Positions 34,266 through 43,652 are shown, numbered from the stretch's first letter. The stretch is DNA of 64,000 nt from Lachnospiraceae bacterium (GCA_017520425.1 JAFXFO010000011.1:1-64000), one strand, 5' to 3'. Numbers and translations are program-made. Notes: generated from the letters alone by a model not told the origin.

Positions 34266-34508
34266 ATCTTCGTTTAGGGCGCAGCCCTCACATGCCGCTT
34301 GTGGCATGTGAAACAGCACCGTAGCCGTATCTGCTTTTAGCTACTTCAAAAGAGTAACCATCTTGCCGACCGCCTTCCAACGAGGAAATGCGCAGCATTT
34401 TCGAGTCTGGCTCGGCCTGATTTCCTCTACACCCATTCCTAAATTCCCTCCTCCATCTATCCGATATATTTATATAGCACTTATTCATACAAACACGGAG
34501 GAAATCCT

Positions 34509-35486
34509 ATGAAAAATAGACTTCGACTCTTTCTTGTTATTACCCTACTTGTTTTATTAACCGGTTGCGGTAGGCAAACCGTGCAGTCCGACTCACCTAT
34601 TATTCCTGATAGTACGCCAACTGCGGAAGCCACGACCGCGCCTACAGAACCTGCTTCAGAGGAAGTACCGCTTCCTACGGATGCACCTATTCCTACTCCG
34701 GAAGAGACTCCGTCCACCGTACCGGATCAGACCGAAGTTCCCGCATCTACGGCAGTGCCTGATATTACGGAAGCTCCTTCCACGACTTCATATCCCGATA
34801 TTACAGAGACTCCTGACACAACTGCAGTGCCCGAATTCACACCAACTCCCGTTGCTACCGATGAGCCGGAAGTGTCTGAAGTTCCTACTTCAGCACCTAC
34901 TGCTACACCTGATCAGGACAGTACTTCCACACCGAAACCGGAAGCAACTCCTATTGTTACTACTGTACCTACAGAAGCACCGACACCTGTACCTACTCCG
35001 GAACCCACTCCCGCACCCACAGCGGCACCGACTCCGGCGCCCACACCGGTGCCTACACCAGCACCCACTCCCGTACCAACTCCTGCACCGACGCCTGTTC
35101 CTACACAGGCACCCTCAACAGGACATGATTTGGTGAAGGCTCAAGAAGTATTTAATCTGGTAAATTCCATTCGTGCCGAAAACGGGTTGCCTGCTTTAGT
35201 CTGGGATGACAGATTATACGAGGCTGCTGTAATCCGTTCGCAAGAAATCAGTGTTTTCTGGTCTCATACCCGACCGGACGGAACCGATTGCTTCACCGTT
35301 TCGGATGTTCTTCATGGTGAAAACATAGCCTCCGGCTATCCCGACGCCGCCAGTGTGGTAAACGGATGGATGGGTTCTCAGGGACATAAAGAAAACATAT
35401 TACGAAGCAGCTTTACACGTACCGCCATTGCATACTACCTGGCCGCAGACGGAACCCCTTACTGGTGCCACCATTTTGGTTATTAG
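34509..35486 (+). CDS. CAP-domain (SCP/PR1-like) lipoprotein with long Pro/Thr linker
   Basis: 325 residues. A lipoprotein signal ends LLTGCGRQ (Cys near residue 20). A Pro/Thr/Ala-rich linker runs from about 30 to 205, ending in near-perfect [14 protein letters not shown] repeats. A CAP domain fills the rest ([56 protein letters not shown]). The metal-site His and Glu residues (SHTRP, GEN, GHKENIL) are present. Bacterial CAP proteins occur on the surface and in spore coats; function is often unknown. The linker DNA may vary in length between strains. Confidence 0.92.
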   Translation: MKNRLRLFLVITLLVLLTGCGRQTVQSDSPIIPDSTPTAEATTAPTEPASEEVPLPTDAPIPTPEETPSTVPDQTEVPASTAVPDITEAPSTTSYPDITETPDTTAVPEFTPTPVATDEPEVSEVPTSAPTATPDQDSTSTPKPEATPIVTTVPTEAPTPVPTPEPTPAPTAAPTPAPTPVPTPAPTPVPTPAPTPVPTQAPSTGHDLVKAQEVFNLVNSIRAENGLPALVWDDRLYEAAVIRSQEISVFWSHTRPDGTDCFTVSDVLHGENIASGYPDAASVVNGWMGSQGHKENILRSSFTRTAIAYYLAADGTPYWCHHFGY

Positions 35487-35533
35487 TGATATATTTATTC
35501 ACAAATTATTTACGAAACGTTTTCCCTTTTTCG

Positions 35534-35562
35534 TTGACAAATAAATCTTTACCTCATATAAT
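35534..35562 (+). promoter_or_regulatory. Strong promoter before the 132-residue protein
   Basis: TTGACA (35534-35539), a 17-bp spacer and TATAAT (35557-35562) form a consensus promoter 112 bp before the start codon, leaving a leader of about 105 nt. Confidence 0.8.
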
Positions 35563-35673
35563 GTAAATAGACAGAATATTTAGAATTGTTCAGCCCAATT
35601 GAGTGGCACAAATACTCTATCACTTTATTGTGTCAAAAAAAACTATACATTATAAAGAAAAGGAGAAAACACT

Positions 35674-36072
35674 ATGGCAAAAGTAAATGGTGCACAATCA
35701 GTAGAAACAATTCCCGGCAGAAAAATCGTTCTCTCCGCAGGAGTAGGCAAAACTAATATTGATGAATTAAAATGGCTCAGTGAAACCGTTTTGAAAGAAG
35801 CAGCCGCGTGGAAATCCACCGGATGGGCTTACATCGCAGACTGCTCCAAGATGAATCCGGTCACTCCGGCAGAAGGCGGTGAACTGGTTATCATGACCAA
35901 GAAGTTCGTAGAAGCCGGATGTAAGGCTTTCGGCTTTGCAGAAGGAAGTTCCGTAATGCTGAAACTTCAGGCACAGAAAAATACACAACGTTCCGAAACC
36001 GGCGTATTGGAAGGACATTTCGCAACCGTAGAAGAAGTATTAACCTGGCTGAAGGATACGGTAGGCATCTAA
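35674..36072 (+). CDS. Hypothetical protein, possibly STAS/SpoIIAA-like
   Basis: 132 residues, soluble. The alternating strand-helix pattern (GRKIVLSAGVG, helix with WLSETVLKEAA, then GWAYIADCSKM, GCKAFGFAEG) is suggestive of a SpoIIAA/STAS-like fold, but no motif proves it. ATG follows AAAGGAGAAAAC. It has its own consensus promoter and terminator, so it may be highly expressed. A PilZ protein follows. Function not assigned. Confidence 0.7.
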   Translation: MAKVNGAQSVETIPGRKIVLSAGVGKTNIDELKWLSETVLKEAAAWKSTGWAYIADCSKMNPVTPAEGGELVIMTKKFVEAGCKAFGFAEGSSVMLKLQAQKNTQRSETGVLEGHFATVEEVLTWLKDTVGI

Positions 36073-36088
36073 ACTCAGCAAACGCAAG

Positions 36089-36116
36089 GAGGGGATTTAA
36101 ACATCCCCTCTTTTTT
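36089..36116 (+). terminator. Intrinsic terminator
   Basis: GAGGGGAT (36089-36096) and ATCCCCTC (36103-36110) are followed by six T residues, 16 bp after the stop of the 132-residue protein. Confidence 0.85.
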
Positions 36117-36140
36117 AGAAACTGTTAATGGGGGTATTTT

Positions 36141-36752
36141 GTGGGACATATTTTATCGGAAGTGGCAGAAGGGAATCGCTTTGTATTACATATATCCGCC
36201 GACAACAATTCACTTGACCTGTATGGCATAGTAAAAAGACATTTAAAAGAGAATATTGCCTTAATCACCATCCTGTACAACCAACGTTTGAGTTTCGAAA
36301 ATGTGCATGTGGATATGGAAGCCATGGGGGAAGACAGTATCCCCATTATGTGGCGTAATGTGAAGGTAGTGGCCTATAAGGAGGACTATATTGTCCAGGC
36401 TCCTACGGATGGTGTGAAGCACAATCGTCGCGGTTGCTTCCGTGTAGCTATCGGTATAGTCGCGCAGATGCGGTCAAGCGGCAACGGTGCCAAGCACGTG
36501 CTGGTGAAAGACATCAGTCTGACCGGCTTTGCCATTGCGGATCGCAAGAAGGAATTGGAGCTTAGCAAGGGTACTCTTCTCTCCATCTATTTTGAAGATG
36601 CGGGCTGTGTCATTGATTTGACCGGCAAGCTGGTTCGTATCGAAGAACGGGAAGAAATGACCGTATACGGTTTTGAAACCATTAACCTTTGCAGGGATTT
36701 ATCCTCTTACTTAAGTCTGAAGCAACGACGAAACCGTACCAGATTAGATTAG
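36141..36752 (+). CDS. PilZ-domain protein (c-di-GMP receptor candidate)
   Basis: 203 residues with GTG start after GGGGG. The N-terminal 85 residues resemble a YcgR-N-like beta domain. The C-terminal PilZ domain has an HNRRGCFRV motif (RxxxR-type) and DISLTGFAI (D/NxSxxG), the two c-di-GMP contact motifs. It could link c-di-GMP to motility or exopolysaccharide; no partner gene is adjacent. Confidence 0.85.
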   Translation: MGHILSEVAEGNRFVLHISADNNSLDLYGIVKRHLKENIALITILYNQRLSFENVHVDMEAMGEDSIPIMWRNVKVVAYKEDYIVQAPTDGVKHNRRGCFRVAIGIVAQMRSSGNGAKHVLVKDISLTGFAIADRKKELELSKGTLLSIYFEDAGCVIDLTGKLVRIEEREEMTVYGFETINLCRDLSSYLSLKQRRNRTRLD

Positions 36753-36764
36753 TTACAAACGCAA

Positions 36765-36794
36765 AACGCGGAAGCATTTGACTGCTCCCGCGTT
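36765..36794. terminator. Bidirectional terminator
   Basis: AACGCGG (36765-36771) pairs with CCGCGTT (36788-36794) with T-rich DNA after it and A-rich DNA before it. It separates the PilZ gene from the converging ABC permease gene. Confidence 0.75.
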
Positions 36795-36803
36795 ATTTTT
36801 TCT

Positions 36804-38174
36804 TTACGCTTCTTCTTTTTTCTTTTTCTTAAATCGGCTTAAGAAGCCTGCACCCTTATAGAAGAGCTGGTTCTTGTAAACCTTACCGGTTACAAGGATT
36901 AAGACAATGGTTGTCACCAACAAAATGCCCACATACAATATGCTTTCCACTACGGTAATATTACCCACTACAATATCACTGGGTAATAAATAAGCACTGG
37001 TAATAGGGAAAATACGCGCCAAGGTCATTAACAGGCCACCGGGTCCACCGCCTGTAAGGCTTGACAATGGTAAAAAGATACCGGCAAAGTAACCTATGAT
37101 TACCGCCATTGTATAGTAACCCATTGTCTGTGCCAGACTTTCTGCCTTATCTGCAAAGCTGGCAACCATACCTGCCAATACACAGTAGAACAGGAATGCC
37201 AGGCAAGCTGTTAAAAGTCCCAGTATCAAAGCACCTGTACTAAAGGCCGTGCTTCCATCCTTACTCTTTAACAGATTAAACACCTCTATCAGGTAATTAG
37301 TATACTCCGGATAAATCATTTCTTTGGCAACCCAGTGGCCTGCAAAGAAGCCGCCTACCAAAGAACCGACCCAAACAACCATCTGCAGGATACCGCTGCA
37401 TGCAGTAGCCAAAATCTTACCCCAAATCAAACCATAGGGTCTGGTCATGGTCAACATCATTTCCATCAGCTTGGTCACCTTTTCCGAGCTGACCACATTA
37501 CCGATACTCTGTCCGTACAAAATAGTCATCATATATAGGAATATTACGAAAATGAAGGGCAATGCGAAAGCTACCAATTCCTCACCTATACTCTTTTCAT
37601 CCTCACCGGCATCCAGCAGGGTGGTATTCACAGCACTCATTACCACACCCAGCTTCTCCATGGGGATGTCAGAAGAAAACAGCTTACTCTGCTCCATTAC
37701 AACAGTTAATGCAGAAAGGAAATCTTCTCCGTCATCCTTGGATATTGCAGAATTCTCCGGCAGATACATACTCATAAGATATCCTTTGTCGGATTCTGTA
37801 ATATGGAGTACCGCATCCTTGCTTCCGGTATCCGGATCCGCTTCCTTGGCAAGCTTCTGCACAAGCTCTTCTGCCTTTCCTTCTTCCGTCTTAAAGCTTA
37901 CATTGGGATACTTTTCACCATAAGCCTCCTTAAAACCATCCAGATACAATACCTGAAGATTACTTTCATCAATAACGTGTACTACCTTAAGATCTGATAT
38001 CTCCTCTTCATCATCCTGCTGGACAAAAGCCATAATAATACTGATAGCCATACCTGCCAATAACAATGCGATAGCCACACCAAGGGTAACACTCTTATAC
38101 TTTTTCGTACTTACACCCTGCTTAAAGGTGAAAGAAAAGACATCTCTCCAACCATGAAATAAGGATCTATTCAT
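36804..38174 (-). CDS. ABC-2 type permease (NatB-like, second)
   Basis: 456 residues with a first helix near residues 28-50, a large extracytoplasmic domain and a cluster of five or six C-terminal helices. The tail is Lys-rich. This is the NatB/YhaP layout. ATG 38174 lies inside the end of the preceding permease gene (8-bp overlap), so the two are translationally coupled. With the ATPase at 39587-40531 they should form one exporter. NatAB in Bacillus exports Na+, but the substrate here is not known. Confidence 0.85.
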   Translation of the reverse strand: MNRSLFHGWRDVFSFTFKQGVSTKKYKSVTLGVAIALLLAGMAISIIMAFVQQDDEEEISDLKVVHVIDESNLQVLYLDGFKEAYGEKYPNVSFKTEEGKAEELVQKLAKEADPDTGSKDAVLHITESDKGYLMSMYLPENSAISKDDGEDFLSALTVVMEQSKLFSSDIPMEKLGVVMSAVNTTLLDAGEDEKSIGEELVAFALPFIFVIFLYMMTILYGQSIGNVVSSEKVTKLMEMMLTMTRPYGLIWGKILATACSGILQMVVWVGSLVGGFFAGHWVAKEMIYPEYTNYLIEVFNLLKSKDGSTAFSTGALILGLLTACLAFLFYCVLAGMVASFADKAESLAQTMGYYTMAVIIGYFAGIFLPLSSLTGGGPGGLLMTLARIFPITSAYLLPSDIVVGNITVVESILYVGILLVTTIVLILVTGKVYKNQLFYKGAGFLSRFKKKKKEEA

Positions 38175-39600
38175 GACTCTTTTCCCCCTTTCTTTCCACC
38201 TGTCTGCGATTCTTTGCAATCTGTAAGATATCCTTAAAGCTCATAACCTTACCATTGTAGAAAATCAATGACTCATATACCATTGCGGCAAGAGTGAATA
38301 ATGCCCACACAAAAACCACCAAAATCAACAGACCGATAATACTGATTCCCAAAGGTACCTTGCCTAACAAAAGACATGCAGGCAATATAAAAGGAGATGA
38401 AATAGGAACCAGACAGCAAATATTAGTAAAGGTAGGATTGCCTGCACCGCTATACATCATCATTACTACGCCAAAGCTTAAGAAGAAACCAACCAAAAGC
38501 AGCATCGTGTAAAGCTTGATACTTTCTGCCATTTCCTCCAGCTTACTTGCTGTGGCACCGCATAAGCCTGCCAGCATACAGAAAAATAGCATACCACATA
38601 TTACAGCCACCAATGCAATCAAAGCTTCGCCCACATTTACACCGGAAAGTAATTCCAGCATATCTGACGAGTCCATGACGGATACCTCCATTCCGGTACC
38701 GGCACTTGCAGCTACTTTCTCAGTCTCACCAAACATAGCCTTGTTAATGAAACCGGAAGCCACAAAGCAGGCAACCATAGCTACCGCCTGAATGATTACC
38801 ATCACTAAATTTGCTAATATCTTACCGGTAAGCAAAGCCATGGGACGCACATTAATCATGAGATACTCTACCACCTTGGTGGACTTTTCGGTGATGATGG
38901 ATGTGGCAATACTGCTACCACAAAGGTTAACAATCATGAATACCACCATTTGCAGTATATACATCACATTGTATTCATCCTCATTGATTGCCTGTGCCTC
39001 ATCCTCTTCCGGTACGGTATCTCCGGCTTCTGTCACAAACTCCAGCTTGGTATCCACGGGACGATTTAAGAAATCCAGCTGCTCCTGGGATACCTGGATA
39101 GCATTGATTCTTTCTTCATCAAAATAATTCTTAAAGGTATCTGCCAGCTTCTGGGCATCGTCATTCTTCAAGTCTGCATTGGAGGCCTTAACGAAGGTCA
39201 GGTTAAAATAGCCTGCCTCTTCATAGGTCATGTGCACGATAACCTCTTTGCTCTTTTCGCCTTCTTTATCCTTGCTCTTTTCCTCCAAAGCCTTCACATG
39301 ATCGTCAAAGCTCATAGTGGGGGCAAGATTTATTTTTACATCCTTAAAACCTTCATCCGCAAGGGACTGGGTGTAATCGATGGGCAAGCCCACCTCGTCA
39401 TAAACGGTAAATTCCGTTACTTCGCAATGATATGCTTCTTCCTCACTATCCATGTTATTGAACAAACTCACCACGGGCTTGGCCAGAAGCAGTATCAAGC
39501 AACCTGCAATTAAAAAGCCTTTATAAGCCTTTCCCTTCATTCCCTGTTCCAGAGTGAAGCGGAAGACCTCTTTCCAGCCTATGTACTCACTCTTCCTCAT
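38167..39600 (-). CDS. ABC-2 type permease (NatB-like, first)
   Basis: 477 residues. A helix near residues 27-45 is followed by an extracytoplasmic domain (about 50-220) and six C-terminal helices. The start MRKSEYIGWKEVFRFTLEQG parallels the next permease (MNRSLFHGWRDVFSFTFKQG), so the two are paralogues from an old duplication. It overlaps the ATPase gene by 14 bp. Confidence 0.87.
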   Translation of the reverse strand: MRKSEYIGWKEVFRFTLEQGMKGKAYKGFLIAGCLILLLAKPVVSLFNNMDSEEEAYHCEVTEFTVYDEVGLPIDYTQSLADEGFKDVKINLAPTMSFDDHVKALEEKSKDKEGEKSKEVIVHMTYEEAGYFNLTFVKASNADLKNDDAQKLADTFKNYFDEERINAIQVSQEQLDFLNRPVDTKLEFVTEAGDTVPEEDEAQAINEDEYNVMYILQMVVFMIVNLCGSSIATSIITEKSTKVVEYLMINVRPMALLTGKILANLVMVIIQAVAMVACFVASGFINKAMFGETEKVAASAGTGMEVSVMDSSDMLELLSGVNVGEALIALVAVICGMLFFCMLAGLCGATASKLEEMAESIKLYTMLLLVGFFLSFGVVMMMYSGAGNPTFTNICCLVPISSPFILPACLLLGKVPLGISIIGLLILVVFVWALFTLAAMVYESLIFYNGKVMSFKDILQIAKNRRQVERKGEKSHE

Positions 39601-40531
39601 TTGCTGCCCCTGCTTTCTCTACGAATATTTCGTGCAAAGAAGGCTCACGCAATTCGAAGCGGACTACCTTTTTGTTTTCCTTCAACAAATCAGCCAAAAA
39701 TGCATTGGCCTGTTCTTCACCGGTTACCTTCAGCTGTGTGCCGTCGGGAGTATCGTTTACAACAGGAAGTGCATGCTTTTCAATCAGGTCTGCAAAGGAC
39801 TCGTCACATTTTACCATCAGGTTTACACGGCCGTAGCCTTTCTTAATCTCGTTCAAGTCACCCTGAAGCACTGCCTTACCACGATTCAAAATGGTGATAT
39901 CCTTACAGAATTCTTCGATGGTGAACATCTGGTGGGATGACATAATCAAATACTTGCCCTTGCTGATTTCTTCACGGATAATACCCTTGAATAAATCGGT
40001 GTTTACAGGATCCAAACCACTTAAGGGCTCGTCTAATATTAATAATTCCGGCTCGGAAAGAAGTGCAGCCATAAGCTGAATCTTCTGCTGGTTACCCTTA
40101 GAAAGTTGTTCTGCTGTCTTAGGTTTCTCCGGCTTCTTACCCTTTACCTTCTTAGGGGGATAAAGGTATTCTTCCACTTCCAGACGCTCTGCCCAGTATT
40201 TAATACGCTGCTTGGCAGTCGCTTTATCCACGCCCTTCAGCTTTGCAAAGTAAAGCAGCTGGTCCATCAGGGTATACTTTGGATACAGACCTCTTTCTTC
40301 TGCCAGATAGCCCACGTTCATATTCATGGGGTCGATGGGCTTTCCATTCCAGAGAACTTCTCCGCTGTCCTTGGCAAGCATGCCTAAGATCATACGGATG
40401 GATGTGGTTTTGCCGGCACCGTTGGTACCCAAAAGTGCGTACACGCCGGGCTCTTTGAGTTCAAATGACAGGTTGTCAACAACCGTCTTTGAGCCGTAGG
40501 TTTTTGTTAGATTCTTGACTTCTAAAGACAT
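39587..40531 (-). CDS. ABC transporter ATP-binding protein (NatA-like)
   Basis: 314 residues. Walker A GTNGAGKT, signature LSKGNQQK, Walker B LLILDEPLSGLD and the switch His in MSSHQM are all present, with a C-terminal DUF4162-like extension of about 85 residues. ATG 40531 follows AAGGAGGAGAAA. It is first in a three-gene operon with two paralogous permeases and is preceded by rod leader copy A. Confidence 0.93.
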   Translation of the reverse strand: MSLEVKNLTKTYGSKTVVDNLSFELKEPGVYALLGTNGAGKTTSIRMILGMLAKDSGEVLWNGKPIDPMNMNVGYLAEERGLYPKYTLMDQLLYFAKLKGVDKATAKQRIKYWAERLEVEEYLYPPKKVKGKKPEKPKTAEQLSKGNQQKIQLMAALLSEPELLILDEPLSGLDPVNTDLFKGIIREEISKGKYLIMSSHQMFTIEEFCKDITILNRGKAVLQGDLNEIKKGYGRVNLMVKCDESFADLIEKHALPVVNDTPDGTQLKVTGEEQANAFLADLLKENKKVVRFELREPSLHEIFVEKAGAANEEE

Positions 40532-40554
40532 TTTCTCCTCCTTGTTTTCCGTCC

Positions 40555-40710
40555 GTGTCGGAAGGTATACCAGTCACTCACACACCGGATAAAAAACATG
40601 TCCCTTGTCCTGTGTGCCCTGTTCGGACGTAACGTCCGCACCGGTCACACATTCCTTCGGTACCTGTTCTTTTATACGGTGCATTACGTGACAAGTATAC
40701 CCTCCGACAC
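40555..40710 (-). ncRNA. Rod-shaped leader, copy A (upstream of the ABC operon)
   Basis: A 156-nt near-perfect dyad. GTGTCGGA pairs with TCCGACAC, GGTATAC with GTATACC, and GTCAC with GTGAC (left 40555-40577, right 40688-40710). An inner helix follows, CACCG.ATAAAA with TTTTAT.CGGTG, then TGTGTG/CACACA and a GC-rich hairpin (CGGAC/GTCCG). On the minus strand a TATAAT (40735-40730) lies 19 nt before it, and the start codon lies 23 nt after it with AAGGAGG between. Copy B has the same layout and conserved inner blocks, but different stem sequences. Function unknown. Confidence 0.75.
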
Positions 40711-40778
40711 TAGTCGGTTCCTCATAGAAATTATATTAATAAATACTCAAGTTCGGTTTGTTAGATCGCTTTGAGTAG

Positions 40779-41549
40779 TTATTTCAGTTTGGGGTATAGG
40801 TTGTATGCATTCCTCGTGGTGGTTTTTTGTACTTCTTCAAGAGATATGCCCTTTATTTGGGCGATTTGTTCCACCACGTGGGTTAGTTTGCGGGAATCGT
40901 TGCGTTTGCCCCGGAAAGGTACCGGTGCCAGATAAGGGCTGTCGGTTTCCAATACCATGCGGTCAAGGGGTAAGTATTCCACTACTTCTTTTAGTTTGCG
41001 GCCGTTGCCAAAGGTGACCACACCGCCGATGCCGAAGTAAAAGCCCATATCCAGGAAGGTTTTAGCCAGCTCTTTGCTGTAAGAATAGCAGTGCACCACA
41101 CCGCCCAAATCCCGGGCATTCTCAGCTTTCATGATATCCACTGTATCCTGGGCTGCATCCCTGGAATGGATCACCACGGGAAGCTTCACTTCCCTGGCCA
41201 GTGCCAGCTGACGGACAAACCATTTTCTCTGAATGGCACGGTCCGGCTCATCCCAATAATAATCCAGGCCGATTTCACCTACTGCCACGCATTTTTCCAA
41301 TGCGCAATTTTCCCGAATCCATTCTATATCGCTTTCGGTCAATTCGCCGCTGTCCGTGGGGTGAATCCCCAAGGCGCCGTAAACAAAGTCATACTGCTCC
41401 ATTAACTGTATGGTCCGCTTGCAGGCACCCAGGCTGGAACCGATATTCACAATGCGTTCTACTCCTGCACCTTGCATGCTTTGCAATAATTCTGCACGGT
41501 CTTCATCGAAGGCCTTGTCATCATAATGGGCATGTGTATCGATGATCAT
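40779..41549 (-). CDS. tatD: TatD family hydrolase
   Basis: 256-residue metal-dependent DNase/hydrolase of the TatD family. The metal motifs are DTHAHYDD near the start, VGEIGLDYYWD, VIHSRDA, VVHCYS and ETDSPYL. The length is standard. It overlaps the upstream dehydrogenase gene by 4 bp (ATGA). Roles proposed for the family are DNA repair and 3'-end processing. A weak dyad at 40745-40778 may end the transcript. Confidence 0.95.
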   Translation of the reverse strand: MIIDTHAHYDDKAFDEDRAELLQSMQGAGVERIVNIGSSLGACKRTIQLMEQYDFVYGALGIHPTDSGELTESDIEWIRENCALEKCVAVGEIGLDYYWDEPDRAIQRKWFVRQLALAREVKLPVVIHSRDAAQDTVDIMKAENARDLGGVVHCYSYSKELAKTFLDMGFYFGIGGVVTFGNGRKLKEVVEYLPLDRMVLETDSPYLAPVPFRGKRNDSRKLTHVVEQIAQIKGISLEEVQKTTTRNAYNLYPKLK

Positions 41550-42607
41550 CCAAACACTTCCTCCATCTCTTTATAAAGACCGGCCAATCTTTCATAGGAC
41601 AAATCCGTCTCATTTAAGATGGTATAACGGTCCGGTCTGCTGGCTGAAGCCTGCTGCCAGGCTGCCACGAATATTTCTTCGGTGATGCCCCAGCTTGAGG
41701 GCTTCACAGGTAATTTATATTGTTTCAACAATCTGGTAATCTTGGCAATATTGCGGTTCTGGAAAATACATGCTCCGTAGCTTCCCATAGCCACTGCAAT
41801 ACCGTGTGTCACATTCACCTGCTCACTGAAATTCTCCTCCAACGCATGGCAGAATAAATGCTCGGAACCGCTTGCAGGTCTGGAATCTCCGGCGATTTCC
41901 ATAGCCAATCCGCCCATTACCAGTGCCTGGGTCAGCAGCTTGATAAAGTCCTTGCTTTTTAAGGGTAACTCCTCGCTATAGCAAATGGTATTAAATGCCA
42001 TCTTGGAAATCATGTAGGCGAAGTCATCCACCTTGCTGTTGCCCACGGTATGAGCCAGCTTCCAGTCATTCAGTGCGGTATATTTACTGACAGTGTCGCC
42101 GATTCCTGCCAAAAGCTGGCGGTCCGGCGCACCGGTTATCACATTCACATCTACGATGATGGCATCGGGAATGGTACATTTGAAGGTCTTACGGGCTTTG
42201 CCCTCGGTACCCAGTACTGCCACGGGAGATGCCAGGCTATCATTACTCAAGGTAGTGGGCAGGCAAAGGTACATTGCCTTGCTGACAAAAGCAGCATATT
42301 TAGCCAAATCCAGCACGGTACCGCCACCAAAGCCGATGATTACATTCACATTATTCATGCAGGCATACTTGGCCAAAGCCACAGCATCCTCGAAATAATT
42401 ATTCTGTACCAGATACACTTCCGACTTGTCAAAATCGTTCTGAAGCGCCCCGATAATATCTCCAAAAAGAGTCTGTAAATTAGAGTCTGTCACAATAATC
42501 ACTTTCTTCTTTTTCATATCCGGCACACAATCGGCCATCACTTCATCCACCCGCTCAAAAATACCTTCCTGAACAATTAAATGATAGGGCAATCTGAAAT
42601 TATTCAT
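41546..42607 (-). CDS. sn-glycerol-1-phosphate dehydrogenase-like enzyme (EgsA/AraM family)
   Basis: 353 residues. Members reduce dihydroxyacetone phosphate to glycerol-1-phosphate with NAD(P)H. Seen here are the nucleotide loop IGFGGGTVLDLAKYAA, TTLSNDSLASPVAVLG, and the metal ligands Asp in LAGIGDTVSKYTALNDW, His in SGSEHLFCHAL and His in VTHGIAVAMG. ATG 42607 follows AAGGAGG; upstream frames run through rod leader B and were rejected. TatD follows with a 4-bp overlap. In bacteria the product may be used for unusual lipids or glycans; other iron-type dehydrogenase activities cannot be excluded. Confidence 0.85.
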   Translation of the reverse strand: MNNFRLPYHLIVQEGIFERVDEVMADCVPDMKKKKVIIVTDSNLQTLFGDIIGALQNDFDKSEVYLVQNNYFEDAVALAKYACMNNVNVIIGFGGGTVLDLAKYAAFVSKAMYLCLPTTLSNDSLASPVAVLGTEGKARKTFKCTIPDAIIVDVNVITGAPDRQLLAGIGDTVSKYTALNDWKLAHTVGNSKVDDFAYMISKMAFNTICYSEELPLKSKDFIKLLTQALVMGGLAMEIAGDSRPASGSEHLFCHALEENFSEQVNVTHGIAVAMGSYGACIFQNRNIAKITRLLKQYKLPVKPSSWGITEEIFVAAWQQASASRPDRYTILNETDLSYERLAGLYKEMEEVFG

Positions 42608-42631
42608 GTGGGGCCTCCTTCGCATATTTCC

Positions 42632-42788
42632 GTGCTTGGGCATATAGGTAGTATTCACACACCGGATAAAAAACATTCTCCTTAATCTGTGTGCCATATG
42701 CCGGACAGGTTTGTCAGTCAGTGACACACAGATTTCGTCGACTGTTCTTTTATACGGTGCATTACATACTACCTATATACCCAAACAC
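42632..42788 (-). ncRNA. Rod-shaped leader, copy B (upstream of the dehydrogenase-tatD operon)
   Basis: A 157-nt dyad with the same plan as copy A. The outer arms (42632-42654 and 42766-42788) pair with only two mismatches, yet their sequence (TATAGGTAGTAT core) is unlike copy A. The inner blocks CACACACCGGATAAAAAACAT and CTGTTCTTTTATACGGTGCA are nearly identical to copy A. A middle stem AATCTGTGTG/CACACAGATT extends the TGTGTG stem of copy A. On the minus strand a TATAAT (42812-42807) lies 18 nt before it, and the ATG lies 24 nt after it. Function unknown. Confidence 0.75.
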
Positions 42789-42825
42789 TGGGTTATGGAA
42801 CAAAACATTATAATAATATATCAAT

Positions 42826-43494
42826 TTAAGGGTTCTGAATATTTCTCAGATACCCTTTTACTTCTAAAAGGGTTTCGAGGATTGCTTCCGAAAGGCTTCG
42901 CATTTCGTCGGTGGGGGGCATGAGGTCAGGCACCATCAGGGGGCGTAAATGTCCGGATGCCGCGGCACGGATACCATTGTAGGAATCTTCGATGGCGAAG
43001 GATTCTTCCGGTGCAACGCCTAACTCTTCGCATGCCTTTAGAAAAATATCCGGCTGGGGCTTGCTGCGGGTCACCATATCTCCTCCCACAATCACTTGGA
43101 AGTATTCCAGGATGCCTGCGTCACGCAACTGCTGTACCACCACTTCTGTACGTGTGGAGGAGGCCAGAGCCACCTTTATGCCTGTTTCCTTCAAATATTT
43201 TAGCAATTCTACCACACCGATTTTCATGGGTAGTCTGCCACCATCGTAATTATCATGGTAAATCTTGGACATTTCAGCTTTGTATGCATCATAGGGGAAA
43301 TCACAACCGTAGCGGTCTAAGAATTTCTCCTTGGTTTCCACACCGTTCACGCCCAAGCATTCGTTACAAGCCTCTTCGATATCCGGGATGGCGTATTTTT
43401 CTGCTACCACTTTCCAGCAATCGATTACCAAGCGCTCGGAATCAAATATAATACCGTCCATATCAAAAACCACTGCTTTGAAATCCATAAGCAT
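42826..43494 (-). CDS. HAD-superfamily phosphatase (beta-phosphoglucomutase-like)
   Basis: 222 residues. HAD motif I VVFDMDGIIFDSE (nucleophile and acid Asp) is present, with motif II ALASST, motif III Lys in RSKPQPDIFL and motif IV IEDSYNGIRAA. The cap domain between motifs I and II fits the PGMB/GPH type. Substrate unknown, probably a small phosphate ester. It has its own promoter and lies upstream of rod leader B. Confidence 0.93.
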   Translation of the reverse strand: MLMDFKAVVFDMDGIIFDSERLVIDCWKVVAEKYAIPDIEEACNECLGVNGVETKEKFLDRYGCDFPYDAYKAEMSKIYHDNYDGGRLPMKIGVVELLKYLKETGIKVALASSTRTEVVVQQLRDAGILEYFQVIVGGDMVTRSKPQPDIFLKACEELGVAPEESFAIEDSYNGIRAAASGHLRPLMVPDLMPPTDEMRSLSEAILETLLEVKGYLRNIQNP

Positions 43495-43520
43495 ACTCCC
43501 ATCCTTTCCACCTTATTGCT

Positions 43521-43575
43521 TTACCATGATAAAGCCATACGAAATTATTATATGGTAACCAACATAAATTGACAA
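43521..43575 (-). promoter_or_regulatory. HAD gene promoter with overlapping dyad
   Basis: On the minus strand TTGTCA (43575-43570), a 17-bp spacer and TATAAT (43552-43547). A 38-bp dyad (TTACCAT at 43521 with ATGGTAA ending 43558, plus inner ATAA/TTAT) overlaps the -10 and start region, so it could be an operator. Confidence 0.6.
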
Positions 43576-43652
43576 TATATTTTGATAATCTTAATAAATT
43601 GTTCATAATTCACAATTGTTTACTTTGTGGACGTTTCACTTCTTAAACCGAC

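Noticed and set aside
34681-35136. Second reading frame rich in Leu/His/Arg within the CAP-domain gene
   Set aside because: It is a shifted reading of the Pro/Thr linker repeats; the main frame has a ribosome site, lipobox and a complete CAP domain.
40553-40714. Ordinary bidirectional terminator for rod copy A
   Set aside because: The dyad is about 156 nt with conserved inner blocks and no U-tract, and it lies next to a ribosome site, not after a gene end.
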